DNA of 64,000 nt from Isoetes taiwanensis (lineage: Eukaryota > Streptophyta > Lycopodiopsida > Isoetales > Isoetaceae), in contig JAJEKV010000021.1 in NCBI GenBank assembly GCA_021234155.1, forward strand, positions 10,841,523 to 10,905,522. The letters run 5' to 3'. The position numbers were made by a program, and so were the translations under genes. Of this stretch, positions 12,171 through 26,504 are shown one piece after another (within the stretch, counting starts at the first letter, position 1; every line of letters starts with the position of its first letter). A model generated the notes under the pieces. The model had not been told where the DNA came from and did not search any database. It saw only the letters and a list, made by a program, of their open reading frames with translations.

Positions 12171-12300
12171 AAGGCCCCTCGGGGCCAAAATTTGTTAGTT
12201 AACACAAACCATTACATTCAACACTTTAAATTACATTCCCCCTAAAACCCTTTGGCTTTTGGTGCATATTCACACGGGACGTGACTCCGGGGCAGCGAGA
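12171..12300 (-). repeat. GC-hairpin repeat module B, copy 1
   Basis: A perfect short hairpin GGCCCCTCGGGGCC at 12173-12186 marks one end. The reverse complement of the block aligns with 36355-36535, sharing CTCTCGCTGCCC, GTGTGAATATGCAC, CAAAGGG and TGTAATGGTTTGTGTT-like words. A non-coding dispersed repeat, possibly a Helitron-like or other terminus. Confidence 0.65.
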
Positions 12301-12323
12301 GCCCCTTTTATACCCCCTGAAAC

Positions 12324-12420
12324 AGTATAATACATGCATGAAATCAACACAATTGAGTACATTGCCTCAAACCTTATAGTATTGCGCAACTCTCATTATA
12401 TAGTATAAGAAAACTTGTAC
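12324..12420 (+). repeat. Repeat module A, copy 1
   Basis: Aligns in direct orientation with 36191-36290: TATAATACATG, ATCAACAC or TTAACACC, AAACCTTATAGTATT and AAAACTTGTAC occur in the same order. It adjoins module B here as at 36 kb, although module B is inverted. Confidence 0.6.
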
Positions 12421-14712
<2,292 letters not shown>

Positions 14713-15249
14713 CTGCAATTCAGAGAAGGATAAGAAGGCTGGAAGAAATCGAAATAACAAAGAGACGGCAATTAAAGATAAAGTCCAGCCAACACCCTTT
14801 ACTCAACAAGGGACCATATACTAGATCATAGCGATTGAATGGTTCTCTGTGCAATATAAGCATAATGTAGCTCTGACAACAGAGCAGGCCATGCAGTTAT
14901 TATAGTCCTTAAATGAAGTTCAGACTAAAACATGGTTGTTGTCAGAACAGACTTTCAGCATTGATCAAATCGAATCTACATGCTGCCGGAACAAAAGATG
15001 TGCATTGTTTTCCTTTTTAGACAGATTTGCCCCTTCATAGTCTGCTGCAAAAGAATTGCATTTCTTTTATGGGAACTTGTAAGCACCTTCTCTTCAGCTG
15101 CTGTAGTCCTTTAACATGTATTACGAGCTTTGGTCAAAATGGGTATTATTAGAGAAAGGTGATTTAGAAAAACAGGATCTATGAAGAAATCTCATGACTA
15201 AATGGCCAACATTCCACGTCTTGATCAGTCCATGTTATCCCAAATTTCT
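14713..15249. other. Spacer between gene fragments
   Basis: No recognisable coding sequence. It separates the NDUFV2 fragment from the 3' end of the PPR pseudogene, both on the minus strand. Confidence 0.45.
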
Positions 15250-16443
15250 TCCATGTCCTCACATGTTGTATGACCTGAACCTCCTATCTGAAACTACATT
15301 CATGATGCGACAGTTATGCGTATATTTGCCATAAGCAGATATGTAGCAGTACCTAAAGGGATCCAAATCAACAACTACATTAAAGCACTGACTTCCAAGC
15401 TCAAAATTACAATGCATTCTGCAAGCAGTAAGCATGGTTATCCACAGGCAAATATCTGTTTGTGTACTGCCCTTAATTAAACATAATGCTTCATTGAAAA
15501 CCAGCATGCCCTAGAAGATCCAGCATGCAAGTTAAATGACACAAATTAGGCCTTGTATCATATAACTGTCCCATGGTTTTAAAATACCAAATGCCTTCAT
15601 CAATCAGGCCAGTACAACTGCATGCGATAAGAATGCCTGTAATTACTACAGCGCTTATGCTTAATGCCATAACGCTGCATGTCGCCAAAACACTGAAAAC
15701 ATTCGGTCTTGCCAAGCTGCGCGATAACCTGTGATGATGGTACCCCAGGACACAACATCTCTAACTGTCATGCCATGGAAGACTGAATTTGCCTCGTGCA
15801 AGCCTCCACATTTGACATACATATTCACAAGATTACTCTCCAATATGTCAGATTGCAGATCACTGTCAAGTATCTTAGCATCAATGTACCTGCCCTGTAC
15901 TAGGGCACCTACATTACCACATGCTTTCAAAACATTAGAAACTGTAACTTTGGTAGGCTTTATCCCATCATGAACCATGTTTTTAAAGCATTGTAGTGCT
16001 GTAAGTCCTTCACCGTGATCTGTATACCCAGCAATCATGGCACCCCAAGATGCCTCGTCTCGATCTAATAGCCTGTTAAGGATTCCGTGTGCTTCATTCA
16101 AGCTCCTGCATTTAGCATACATATCAATCATGGTATTCATTACAACAGTATCACAAATGAAGCCAGCCTCAAGTATCTTCATGTGGATGAACCTGCCCAT
16201 TTCAATGGCACCTATGCTGGCACATGCTTTCAAGACACTTGAAAATATAAATTTGTTAACCTTGATGCTGTCATGATGCATATTTTCAAAGCACTGCAAT
16301 GCCAGTAAACTTTCACCATGCTGGGCATATCCAGCAATCTTCATCATGGTCTTATGGTCTGTTGCACGAGGCTTGCATTTTTGGAGACCTGGAGAAGTTG
16401 AATGAATATCCATTAAGAAGCTCCCTATGCTTCCAGTTTTCAT
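15250..16443 (-). pseudogene. PLS-class PPR protein pseudogene with E-type C-terminus
   Basis: A 260-codon open stretch (15661-16443) holds successive PPR units: GYAQHGESLLALQCFENMH, VLKACASIGAIEMGRFIH, TMIDMYAKCRSLNEAHGI, MIAGYTDHGEGLTALQCF, VLKACGNVGALVQGRYI, NLVNMYVKCGGLHEANSVF. The frame then shifts. The next frame (15491-15715) gives GILIACSCTGLIDEGIWYF and CMLDLLGHAG, and a further shift gives the E-motif-like NEALCLIKGS..TDICLWITML near 15400-15500. Plant PLS-type PPR proteins act in mitochondria or chloroplasts, mostly in C-to-U RNA editing. At least two frameshifts make this copy non-functional unless they are sequence errors. No DYW domain is visible. Confidence 0.85.
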
Positions 16444-17019
16444 TATTCTCTAGTTTAATTCCATCTGAACTGCAATCTAATATTACCAAATTCGCCCTGC
16501 AATGAAAGCTCGAGAAATTTTCAGTCAGCTCTGAAAGAGCAGTTTGTTCCATGTCGAAGGGTGCTTGACTGTCATATGATTGCCCCAAGTCCCAAGCGCT
16601 TTTGCCAGTTTTACCTCGCATAGAGCATTTCTCATCAATTAAAACATTTTCCGTAACTGATGGATTACTTGGCAAAGGTCTTATACCATTCCATGCAAAC
16701 AAAACATCATCTCGGCGGACCTAAAAATACAATTAAAATAGGAGCAGGTAAATGTAATTGAACGCACCAGATGAGACAGCATCCTTCACTATTATTTCAT
16801 GCTTGTAAACTACGGAATGGCAATTATAGCTCACGATTCAACATGGATATAAAAAAAAAGAAGCATATATAGGCTACGTTGGATTGACGAATCCTGCTTG
16901 GACCAATAGATTGGCAAAAGCTGGCTAGCAAAATACCTCAAGAACAAAAACTTCAGATAAAATACCTGTGACGCTCCAAAATCTGCTGCCTCTGCCTTAC
17001 TTGCTCCCGTATTTACCAT
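16352..17019 (-). pseudogene. Two-exon leader joined to the PPR pseudogene, function unknown
   Basis: Exon 1 (16966-17019) encodes MVNTGASKAEAADFGASQ and ends at a GTATTT donor. Exon 2 starts at 16720 after TTTTTAG and keeps phase 0 (VRRDDVLFAWNGIRPLP). The intron is 245 bp. Exon 2 stays open to 16352, rich in Ser, Glu and Asn with no domain I recognise, and overlaps the start of the 260-codon PPR frame at 16443 in another frame. Either this is the authentic N-terminal region of the same PPR gene, disconnected by a small indel, or it is a different gene fragment abutting it. The clean splice sites and phase favour real former coding sequence. Confidence 0.5.
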
Positions 17020-17663
17020 CTTCTATTTTCTGTTACCTTACCACCAAGAGTCCAAGAAGTACCCTGAGAAGACAAGAAAAACAAGACTTGCAGAGCGCCA
17101 TAGAAAACTTTGGATCACCACAGATCTTGTAAAAGAGAAGAGTGTAACGGGCCAGGGCAAGAATCCTTATTTCTGTCTAGTTAAATTCTTGGCCCGCTAA
17201 TTTGTGGTACACTGCATTCACAGTATCTGCAATCTTTCCTTCTTTAGAGTAGATGAGATCCCAAGCAGCTTTAGCTGCTCTTTCAAGAACTGATCCTTTG
17301 TAAAGTAGCAGAGCCAACTATCAAATTTTAACTTAGCCTCAAGTTACCCTGCTATCTATCTATCTAGATAGAAACTTTCATACTCAAGCTCCCATCTCAA
17401 TGCCTTAAGGTCTCTTTCATTACGGGTCTCAGCACCAGAGCAGCTAAGAGTCGGACTTTGTTCTACTAAAGACTGCGTGCATCTTTTCAGTTCTTCCTAT
17501 AATACCATCATAAAGCAACCACATAATTCAGACATCATATCCAATTTCCAATCATCTTCTTCAACTATAGATCAAAATCAACAATCTCTAGGAAGAAAAC
17601 CCCCAACTTTTGCAAATATAACCAAAGCAAGTTACATTCTTTCAACTCTGCAAATAACTTCAC
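17020..17663. other. Interval between PPR leader and Crooked-neck fragment
   Basis: On the minus strand near 17210-17300 an open run reads LERAAKAAWDLIYSKEG followed by IADTVNAVYHKLA, which has a natural helical composition but no family I can name. A (CTAT)n microsatellite sits near 17350-17370. Nothing else is recognisable. Confidence 0.35.
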
Positions 17664-17985
17664 GATGCACTCACGGCCCTATTCCATACATCTCTGGCAT
17701 GGTTTATGAAATTATTTTTCATCTCCATTTCCGCTTAGCTGAGCCATAAAGTGCGGTTTGTGTAGTCAATCTTCAAAGCTCTCTCCCAAACCGAACAAGC
17801 CCTAGCAAAATCTTTCTGAGTTTCTTCTCAATGAGCATACCTAACCCAAACGCTAACATTCCAACTTACCCGTCTTATGAGATCCTCAAACTCCTTCCTC
17901 CGGAGAAGATGATGCTCAGAAAGCTCAGCATAGTCAATGATCTTCTGTTGAGGAGGACGTTTGAGAGAGCGATTTGCTGCTGTCG
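17664..17985 (-). pseudogene. Crooked-neck-like (CRNKL1/Clf1) splicing factor pseudogene fragment
   Basis: The minus-strand translation runs PPQQKIIDYAELSEHHLLRR, then KEFEDLIRRVSWNVSVWVRY, a stop, EETQKDFARACSVWERALKI, DYTNRTLWLS, a stop, AEMEMKNNFINHARDVWNRAV. This is the N-terminal HAT-repeat region of Crooked-neck, a scaffold of the Prp19-associated spliceosome complex. Two in-frame stops interrupt otherwise colinear similarity, and similarity ends abruptly after DVWNRAV (17664), before the next conserved block expected. The normal N-terminus upstream of RPPKQK is only vaguely traceable. It is a short dead fragment of a protein normally about 700 residues long. Confidence 0.9.
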
Positions 17986-18205
17986 AGGCACAAGGCAGGA
18001 ACACTTCCACAAGATATCCCGGCGCACCCATAACTGCCTCTGACTTGAAATTTCCATGAATTTCTGAAGCCGTAGATGAAATCAAACGACGGAAACAGCA
18101 GCCACATGCACAAAAAATCCCACCTGGTAGCAACGTGGACACTCTGAAATTGCTTCAAAGTGTCCACTTGCGTTTGTGCAAACGTGCTAAAAATAAAAAT
18201 AAATC

Positions 18206-18249
18206 TGCATACAAAATGTGGCCATGTTGCATACAAAATGTGGCCATGT
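18206..18249. repeat. 22-bp tandem repeat, two units
   Basis: TGCATACAAAATGTGGCCAT occurs at 18206 and 18228 with no mismatch in the part shown. Confidence 0.85.
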
Positions 18250-19507
18250 TTAAGAGAAAATGTGGCTTACCAAATGAACTACAAAATCTAAAACTATGAA
18301 AAAATCCAAGAAATGACAAGAGTCTATGAAGATAAAACCCTAAAACAAGAAAGAACACCACGATTTTTTATAATCCAGAGAATGGAAGGGAATTTCTCGC
18401 CGGAACAAAATGCACGCGAGAAATTTCTCGCCGGACACTCCAGCCACTGGAGTTTCCTGCCGTAAGCAACATGTTGGATCCGAAATCTCCTGATCCAACA
18501 AAACAAACAATTCTACTGTAACGAATCTCTATAGCTCTGTAAACAAAGGGGTTCTGCAAACAATGGCGGTAATAGATAGGATTTCTTTCTTTCTTTTGCA
18601 GAGACAGAAGTACATGTTTTTCCTTGCGTCCGTGCCTTTCTTTCTTGCCGGAACACAAATCTTTCTAGAGCAGAGCTTCTGAGACAAAGCTTAAGAGAAC
18701 TTACGAGCTTGCCGGGAAGGTTCAGCTCCATGCATTGACCGACTTGTAAGCGCAAATCTTTTCTCCGTAGCAAGATTCTTGTCTGATGACACCGCTCAAG
18801 ATTTCTTTTACAATGAAAGTGGATCGGTTCTTCCCCATTGCATGCAAATTTCTTAAGGCTTCTACAGACTGATGAAGGGGATAAACATCCCTGAGATCCA
18901 AATCAATTAAAATCCGGATCAACAAGCCGATTTTGCTGTGCCGTGGCCTATAAAAGATCGTGAACTTTTCTGAAATATCTATTGGCATGTTAAAATAGAA
19001 CCTTTAAACATTATTAGAACCTTAGAACTTTATTAAACTTTATTATGCATGAAAATTCTTATTTATGAATAAAACTTTTATGAATCTCTTTTGAACTATC
19101 ACTTTGATGTTTCTTCTAAACTATCTGGCAATGTCGAGACAATCTCTTGAGGACTAGTCAACTACTAAGTCATGATAGATTTACATCCCATTAGGGTTCC
19201 TCATGTCTTGAGTCCATTGTGGGAGCTAACATGGCTATGCTTAGTCTCTATTATGGGCATTGTGTTGAGTTGTATATGCTAAAGAATCAAATAAAGTTTC
19301 AAGCAATGATCAACTTCCCTCCACGAGGTGCGAAAAAGAGAGATATTCTAGCAGCCTTGATGAATTTCTTATAATGATAGCTATCATTACCTTCCTAAGG
19401 GCATATTGTGTGTGTTGCTTTCTTTATAGGTAAAATGTTTTCCTCTAAATAAATCCACGTCCTTGTATAAGGTGATCGGTTGCTAAAATAGCGCCATAAA
19501 ACCGCAG
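18250..19507. other. Unassigned stretch with minus-strand open frames
   Basis: Overlapping minus-strand frames of 60-96 codons span 18324-18988. One reads RLQVGQCMELNLPGKL immediately before a GTAAGTTCT donor-like site near 18697, so a decayed exon is possible. No family is recognised. The remainder to 19507 shows nothing. Confidence 0.3.
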
Positions 19508-19561
19508 AATTGGCTTGAACTACAGGTTTATGCCAATTGGCTTGAACTACAGGTTTATGCC
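19508..19561. repeat. 27-bp tandem repeat, two exact units
   Basis: AATTGGCTTGAACTACAGGT with its continuation TTATGCC occurs at 19508-19534 and 19535-19561 without mismatch. Confidence 0.9.
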
Positions 19562-20111
19562 ATTGCTTCTTAATAGCTGTTACACTCGTTTATGAATTTA
19601 GCTACTGGAAGATGAGCTCCTATAGAAAGTGCGCTGAATATGCTCTTCCTATGCAACCTCTCGTCCTTTTTTTCAAATTTGCAAATTGCGGCAGACCCTT
19701 AATTTAGATTCAATTTCAAGAGCTATGACATATAACATTTTTACCTAGAAAAATCGAATCCTCAAGTTCTTCAAACACGTTAAAAATTTATTGGCATATA
19801 TCCTGCCTGCACATGGATTCCATGCACAAGTGAAAGTAAGTAATGCATGATGGACAAGATCATCAAAAGATCTATAAAGTGCACATTCTAAGAAGGTCTA
19901 ATCTCTTCTTCTTCTTCTTCTTCTTTGCAAGGACAATTGTATTATTGCATCTAAAACTTGTAGAAGTGGACTGAGAAGATGCTGAAGCATGGGCCGATCT
20001 AAGCAAAAGTATCATGATCTATCTAATGAGGTCGGGTTAGATCTAGCATTGCAAAAAGCCATGCTTACTCATGCCTAGAACATTGTAAAACAGTCTATTT
20101 GTGTTCAACAA

Positions 20112-20862
20112 CAAGAGACTTGGAACCTCATTAGAGTGAACTTTGATTACTCATTGGACCTACTAGTAGCTAGAGATTCTTCTTGTTATGTACAAACTTT
20201 GCATAATAAGATCATACTAGACGTTAAAAATGGTCTATTGCATTAGAGGTTTATGAATTTCACTTTGTTTAAAATTTGGTATTTCCTTATATATCCACAT
20301 TTAGCAAACATGAATCTCCTCAACAATTTAACATACTTAATGTTTTAACAGGGCAATTTTTCGCTTTGGGCAAGAAACATTTGGCATATTCTTGGAATGA
20401 ATGGTCCATTGATTTTAATAGTGAGATTTGTAATAGATTTGCCGAGCTTTATGTTTCTTTACGAGTTGATCATGAATGATTGAGATTTGGAGTGAACATT
20501 TGTCTATGTGGTCAAGGGATGGAAATTTTGTATAAGTAAGGTAATATATTACAAAGCCAAAGTTGTAGAAGAGCACCCACCTGAGGTGGGGAACAATGAT
20601 ATGTGCTACAATTCCTACTAAGTGATAAGTTGCCCCATTGCCTTTGAACACCATTCTAAAATTTTGAAGCCTTTACATATGAATGTCGACAAGGTGACAG
20701 CCTGAGATGTGCTCCTCCAAGAAAACAAAATATTCTCTCTCTTTTGTATCGATCAAATATATGAACGTGATGGTGGGATCCAATGAGAGTATGCATAATA
20801 GAAGGTCTTTAGAACCTAACGAGTAATCAAAGTTCACTCTAATGATGTCCAAAGCCTCTTGT
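20112..20862. repeat. Inverted repeat pair around a 660-bp spacer
   Basis: The stretch 20112-20157, containing CATTAGAGTGAACTTTGATT, is repeated in reverse complement at about 20819-20862 with a few mismatches. Both arms can be read as (L/I)IRVNFDYSL, so the arms may be duplicated former coding sequence. Minus-strand frames of 79-121 codons cover 20415-21199 but show no family I recognise. Confidence 0.6.
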
Positions 20863-22173
20863 AGGAATAAACAGCTTTCCAGAGCTTCCTCTTCCTCTTG
20901 AGATGTACAAAACTTGGGAAAGGAAAGAATTGACTTAAGGATGTAAACATCGTCACTCTTACATGTACTAGCTTTGCTCTTGGAATTTGTATATTCGACT
21001 TTGGGCCCCATGTATCTATAATAATTGTATAAAGGTGTGGGCTTTGCTTGGCAATTGGATGGAAGAATTTTTCAAATGCACTCCCAAATGGCTCTATCTT
21101 TTTTATGCCATATTTTGCTCCAGCAATAAGTGCCCATTTTGATACTAATTTGGTGCAAAGATTTAATGCCTCCACTTCCCATTTGTAGCATCTGCCCAAA
21201 GAGACAAAGAGAGAAAAAATGGAGGATCTTATTTGCTATGAAACTCTACTAGAAGTGCATTATGCCGAAAGTAGAGACTACAATGGATGTGTTGTATTAG
21301 ACTACTAAATGAATGAGTTTAGATCTATCTTTCATTCTACCATATGGACTTGGCCACGGAATGTACCATCTTATTGAAAAGAGTATGTGTGGTTTGTGCT
21401 CTTTGTCAAACCCTATTTATCTATCTGAGCTTAGAGGATGTAATAGTGAAAGATACTTTTGGAAAGTCAGTGATGCCCAAAACTATGCAGCTGCTTCATA
21501 CCAATAACTGGGCAAAGAACAGTTAGCATCTCTTGTTGCTGTGTGAGCTAGGTAACACCTTGATATCTCTTAACAATTTTGAGCTACGAGCAGTTTTCGT
21601 GCTGGATTTTGCTGTGGTGCAATGACTATTTGTTATTGCAGGGACATATCGATGGGGCACAGAATTGATGTTCCATATTGTAAGATCTTTCACCTTACAC
21701 AGAAAAGTAAAACTTTTTTACCTTAGACAGAAAAGCTTCCAGAACTGACCACATTAATGGTTGTTCCATCTGCAAAATAAATATGATTTATTACAATTCC
21801 AAAGTACATATGTTGAAAGTCTGTAATGCATTTGCCACTTGACCTTCCATCTGGAGACCAGTTTACCAATAACAGATGTATTCAGCAACAAACTTACTTT
21901 AGCAAGCTGTAATACTTCATTATATTAACCATAAAAAAAATGGAATACTGGCTCCATTTCCCCTTAATAGCACATTTTCCTTCGCAATTTCGACTTCAAA
22001 CATCATAAACGATCCTTGTCAAGGTCTCAAACACAAAGTTAATCATTTTGCTCTGGTACACACAGAAATCCGAGTTCCCGTATCAGAGAATACAAGAATA
22101 AAAGTAATCTGAAGTCAATCTTTCACAAGCCCACTATGGTACACTCTTTCAAAAAGCAATGACGCAGATGCTT
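20863..22173. other. Unassigned stretch 3' of the ANKRD13 locus
   Basis: Several short frames on both strands lack recognisable motifs. No transposon ends were found. The last few hundred bases may hold 3' untranslated sequence of the ANKRD13-like gene. Confidence 0.35.
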
Positions 22174-23320
22174 CTATGTCAAATCATCAAGCTCAGCATC
22201 GACTGGCCCTGATTGTGATGAAGTCTTCTTTCCTTTCTTTCCCTTGCCCTTTCTTGTTCTCCTCTTTTTCTCATTCAAGTCAACCCAAACATAATCACTT
22301 GAATCAAGAAGGGATCATCTTCCTCTTGATATCCTCCTCAGAATATGATGATGATGCACCTGCTTGGGGTCCTTTAATCCAGGAAAGCCAAGAACCTGAA
22401 TTATGCTTAGAATGTTCAGATTCCCGAAATCCAACATCCTCAAACTGCCTTGGACTTGAAAGTGGTGTTGAGAATATTTCAAGGGGACTAAGCTCCTCAA
22501 ACTTAGTAAAAGTAACCATGACTCTAATTGTTGGAACTACAGGAATAGCCATCTGCACCAGAAATCAGATATCTCAATCAGATTACGTTCACTATGTGGT
22601 CAAAACTCAGTTTACATTTAAGTAACTAGTTTTAATTAATTTATGGTATTTTATCATATGATGACAATTACTGCATCACATAAGTTGTCAAGATGAAAGG
22701 CCATAAGCATAAGCATCTGCTATTATTTAACGAAAGGAAAAGGCAGGACCAAACTGTTTACTGACAAATTCAAAGCAAGAACTACACCCAAACTGCTAAT
22801 AGGTAATCATGCAGAGACAAACAGAAACAGAATAGTTACTAATCTAGTATTCAAAATGTTATCATTTATTACCTTTACAGGAAATGTTCCTGCTGGAAGC
22901 TTTGTCGCTTAGCAGCTCCCTTTAGGCTAACAGCCTTAACTTTGTCGGCCAGAATGTCCAATAATGGCAAAAGTTCCTCACATTTCAGAGGAAAATCCTT
23001 TGTTAACCAAAGAACAGGTCTCAAGCTTTTTTATACTCTCGCTCTCATTATCCCTCATCATGCCTGTGCTTGTGAGGTAAATCCTTGCTATTTTTCTGTT
23101 TCCTCTTTCCTTCCCTTTCCTCAGAATCATCTCTTCTGCCTTGAAATCAGAATGCCTCCGCCAAATGAGACTTGACCATCTAAATCCCGCTGACCATTCC
23201 TTGAAGCATCAAAACCAGAGACAGAAGGATGTCCATTTTCCCTTCTCATGTCTTCAATATTAAGGGAGTTCCTTGATGGAACAATCTTCTTCGCCGGTTC
23301 TCGCCTCATACTCTTTCTGC
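22174..23320 (-). pseudogene. Decayed 3' third of the ANKRD13-like gene, with one intron
   Basis: Downstream of the open 413 codons the family's C-terminal region is still readable but in shifting frames. The blocks are GWFSLSRKSMRREPAKK (next frame from about 23335), LRPVLWLTKDFPLKCEELLP near 22950-23025, KASSRNISCK ending at a GTAATA donor (exon end 22873), an intron 22553-22872 with a TGCAG acceptor, MAIPVVPTIRVMVTFTKFEE from 22552, and a C-terminal DYVWVDLNEKKRR block before a stop at 22174-22176. Frame breaks lie near 23335, 23028 (A6 run), 22920, 22323 and 22306, and each is explained by one or two missing bases. Either the 3' part has decayed or the assembly carries short-indel errors here. 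Confidence 0.8.
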
Positions 23321-24562
23321 TCAAACTAAACCATCCCTTTTGTTTTCCTTTGTGGAAAAGTCATTTGTTTCTACCTCTGAAAAACAGTTTCCATTATCAA
23401 GGAAATGGGCGTCTGTAAGATTGTCAAAACTTCCTGTCCTGCCCCTCAATGTCTGCCCTTCAACAGCTAAATCCTCGTCGAATTCTGTATTTACCTGCAG
23501 GGCATTCTCCAACTGCCACTTTTCTTCATCTGTCAAACCTTCACTGTAGTCCTCATTGTAAGTATTGTAATCTTCATGTCTGCTTCTATGGTCAAAAAGT
23601 TCATCATCTGTTATTGCCCCTGGTACTTTTCGAGAACGGACACTAATTGTAACATGATGCATATCATACACTTTAGCTTTCCAAGGTCCAACCATCTCAG
23701 TCTTCTCTTGTCTCCTCCAATTCAAATTGCAGACAAGCTCTGCTTGGGTGACATCAATCCCAGGCCGATAAATATTAGTCTGAGACATAGTTGCAACCTC
23801 CTGAGCAACTTCGGCTTCAGAGAGTTGAGCACCAGCCCCTTCTAAAGTGTTCATCACTTCTCTATCCTTATGATTTACCAAGCAAAGTGAACCAGGAGGC
23901 AACCTGCCATCATCACTACCTTCAGCTAAGAAAAGAAAGCTCTGATCACAACGCTGGATTCGGAAACCATCAAATCCTGCAAGGGTCATATCAGCCCTGA
24001 GATTAGGACCTCTTTTCCAGATCCTATAGGTATCAGAAGGGGCAATGCGTCCGATGAAAGGAATAACAGAGCTCTCAAAATGAAAAGTAAGCTCCATATA
24101 AAAATCACGCATTCTATTCATTCCAGCAACTAAGCGAGGCAATCTACGACACCATTTGGCCCAAGCTAGAGGCTGGTAATACCTGGTGATGATCATGGCT
24201 ATGCCTTCTTGTCTAGAACATACAGCTTCCTGCAATGCAGACCAACCACGTTCGTTCTGGAGGCTCCAATCTGCTCCTTTAGCCATTAACATATCCACAG
24301 CTACTGCATCTCCAAGCCTAACCGCCAGGTTTAGGGGTGTTTCTCTTCCTGGAACATCCCGCCGATCTATAACTGCAGATAATTCATCTGCAAGCTTTTC
24401 AGCCTTGATTGATTCTGCCTCTGTGCATACTTCCCCTGCTTTAGGCAAGTTAGGCAGTTTAGTGAGAATCCTGCGAAGCATTCCATGATCCCCTCTAGCT
24501 ATGGCCAGATGAACTGGGCTATGGAGATACGCTGCCAACTCTTCCTTAGACAGGGGTGCCAT
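23321..24562 (-). CDS. ANKRD13-like ankyrin repeat / GPCR-chaperone domain protein
   Basis: An uninterrupted 413-codon frame from ATG at 24562. Residues about 14-125 carry ankyrin units (HSPVHLAIARGD, ETPLNLAVRLGD, GADWSLQNERGWSALQEAV). Residues about 130-310 match the conserved ANKRD13 GPCR-chaperone-type region (YYQPLAWAKWCRRLPRL, FYMELTFHFESSVIPFI, DTYRIWKRGPNLRADMTL, EKTEMVGPWKAKVYDMHH). Animal ANKRD13 proteins bind ubiquitinated membrane receptors; plant members are little characterised. The usual plant protein is about 600-650 residues, so this frame ends early, right at the KENK..GWF junction, where a one-base loss shifts the frame. The start has the family's N-terminal context (SPVH within 20 residues). 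It may still produce a truncated protein; an indel in the assembly is the alternative. Confidence 0.9.
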   Translation of the reverse strand: MAPLSKEELAAYLHSPVHLAIARGDHGMLRRILTKLPNLPKAGEVCTEAESIKAEKLADELSAVIDRRDVPGRETPLNLAVRLGDAVAVDMLMAKGADWSLQNERGWSALQEAVCSRQEGIAMIITRYYQPLAWAKWCRRLPRLVAGMNRMRDFYMELTFHFESSVIPFIGRIAPSDTYRIWKRGPNLRADMTLAGFDGFRIQRCDQSFLFLAEGSDDGRLPPGSLCLVNHKDREVMNTLEGAGAQLSEAEVAQEVATMSQTNIYRPGIDVTQAELVCNLNWRRQEKTEMVGPWKAKVYDMHHVTISVRSRKVPGAITDDELFDHRSRHEDYNTYNEDYSEGLTDEEKWQLENALQVNTEFDEDLAVEGQTLRGRTGSFDNLTDAHFLDNGNCFSEVETNDFSTKENKRDGLV

Positions 24563-26504
24563 GACTGGTTACTTAAAGATTTACTTTGTTTGATCTATAG
24601 CCATACCTGTAAATCCGGCGCTAAGAGCTCTTTTCTGCCGGATCAAGTCCTCTCGGCCAGCGTTCGCTAGCAATTTCTGCATTTTACACCTTGCAGCGGC
24701 ATTTTATTGTGGCTCCCACGTTTCTTAACCCTCAAACAGAAAACAGTCTACAGTGCCTTTTCTTTGACAATATCAGTGTATCACATGCTACGCCCATAAA
24801 TGCCTATAGCCTTTCTTGTTCCTATCTTTAGAGCATACTGGATCTGCATTTTTTGGCACATTCTTCCCCAAAGTTCCTCAGAAAGCAGACTTCTTTTGAA
24901 CCTAAAAGAAACACACCTGCATATAGAGTCTGCAAAGCAAAACAACCCATCAACAGAGTTGGAGAAAACAGCGGCTGGGTCTTCACGAAATCCTTAAGAA
25001 AATGAGATTCCGAAGTTGGGTCTACACAGAAATAATTTCTTCACAAATCCGCAGTTAGATCTGCACAATCCGACATGCACACTGTTTTTCTTGCTCATAC
25101 AAGATGCTTGACCCTAAACCCATATTTCCAAAGTGTCAACGAAGCATTTAGGCCCTGGTTTATCGCTGATCTGCGGTTTTTTTCTTGACCGAATCGCGGA
25201 AATGGTGGCACTATTTTTTTCAACGAAGCCTAATTCCGGGGCTAAACTTGCGGATCGAACTTCAGAACCTACCGTAATTTGTCAGATACCCAAATGCCTC
25301 CCCGGCACCCACCCTTTTTTAATCCCTACTCTGTTTTGGCTTGAACTGGACTGCTGCACCCTGTCTGCCCTTCCTTTTCCCAAAACGAACATTTCCTAGC
25401 TGTCTGCCACATATTTTAGTGCAGATTTTTCTCTTTGGTCCCACAAATCCATCGCCCCCTTCATTGCTGGTTCTTGGTTTGGACCTTTGCTGTCTCAGCA
25501 TGGGATATCGGAAGAAATCCGTCAATTTGCATGCAGATTTTGCAGTATTCAAGGCCTAGATGGGGCTTAGAAGGGACAAATAAGTGGTAAATAGCAGGAA
25601 CAGAAAATTCAAGGGCAAATTTTCTATTCCGTTTTGTGGGCTTTATCTATTGGTGGTGCCCAACAAAAATAAGAAAACGGCAAATAGGTGACAGGGGCAG
25701 GGTCAGTGTCAGCACCGTCACCATCGCCATGAGCTTCAATTTTGCATCATGGCCATAGCCTGGCTCCTCGTGAATATTATCATTGGGAATCTTCTCACGA
25801 GAGCTTTTTTTTCCCTGTACTGGTCGAATACGCGTAGAAATACGTGTTCTTTTATTTACTGGAATTTTCTATCAAAACTGGTCATTGTTAGCTATAAGGG
25901 GCCATAAAGGTTCCATATTATGTCTTTACTATGATTTGGGCAATGGTTAGGCGGAAAAGGGGGGATGGGTTTTATTTTTGTTTAATAAAAGCCATGGTTT
26001 TAGAATGGAGTGCATCGCCATGTGTTGCTAAGCATGGAGGCCAGAGTTGTGGCACTCCTTTGCTGGAAGGAAGCCGGAACATATCTAGCGTTCTTTGGAT
26101 GAATTGCATGATGAATCCAAATCCGAATTGCAAGATGAATGAATTGGGGGAAGAACGATGGCCTTGAAGAAACGATGGCCTTGGATTTTTTTTTGCTTGC
26201 AGCTATGCTCGGGTTACATCCGCCTTTGATCAGAAGGTTCCGTAATCATGAAGTCTAGTTAAGGGCCGCTTGATATATGAAGGATTTTTCTGAGAGGCTC
26301 CACAGAGTCAGAAAGTGGATCGCTCTCTTCCGCATGGCCCTCAGATTTGCCATTCCTATACATATTTTGTTACGTAGCGTTGAAGTATACGGGGGTATGA
26401 TGTGTATATTTGGGGACCCTAGATCTGGCATATTTCCAAGAATATGCTCAAATCCAATGAACCTTAAAAAACAATAAGGAGTGAACAAAAATAAGGAGGC
26501 CAAA
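24563..26504. other. Upstream region of the ANKRD13-like gene
   Basis: Contains the putative 5' untranslated and promoter region on the minus strand. An ACAGGTATGG splice-donor-like string lies just upstream of the ATG near 24587, compatible with a 5' leader intron but unproven. Beyond about 25 kb only short, unassignable frames are seen. Confidence 0.4.
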
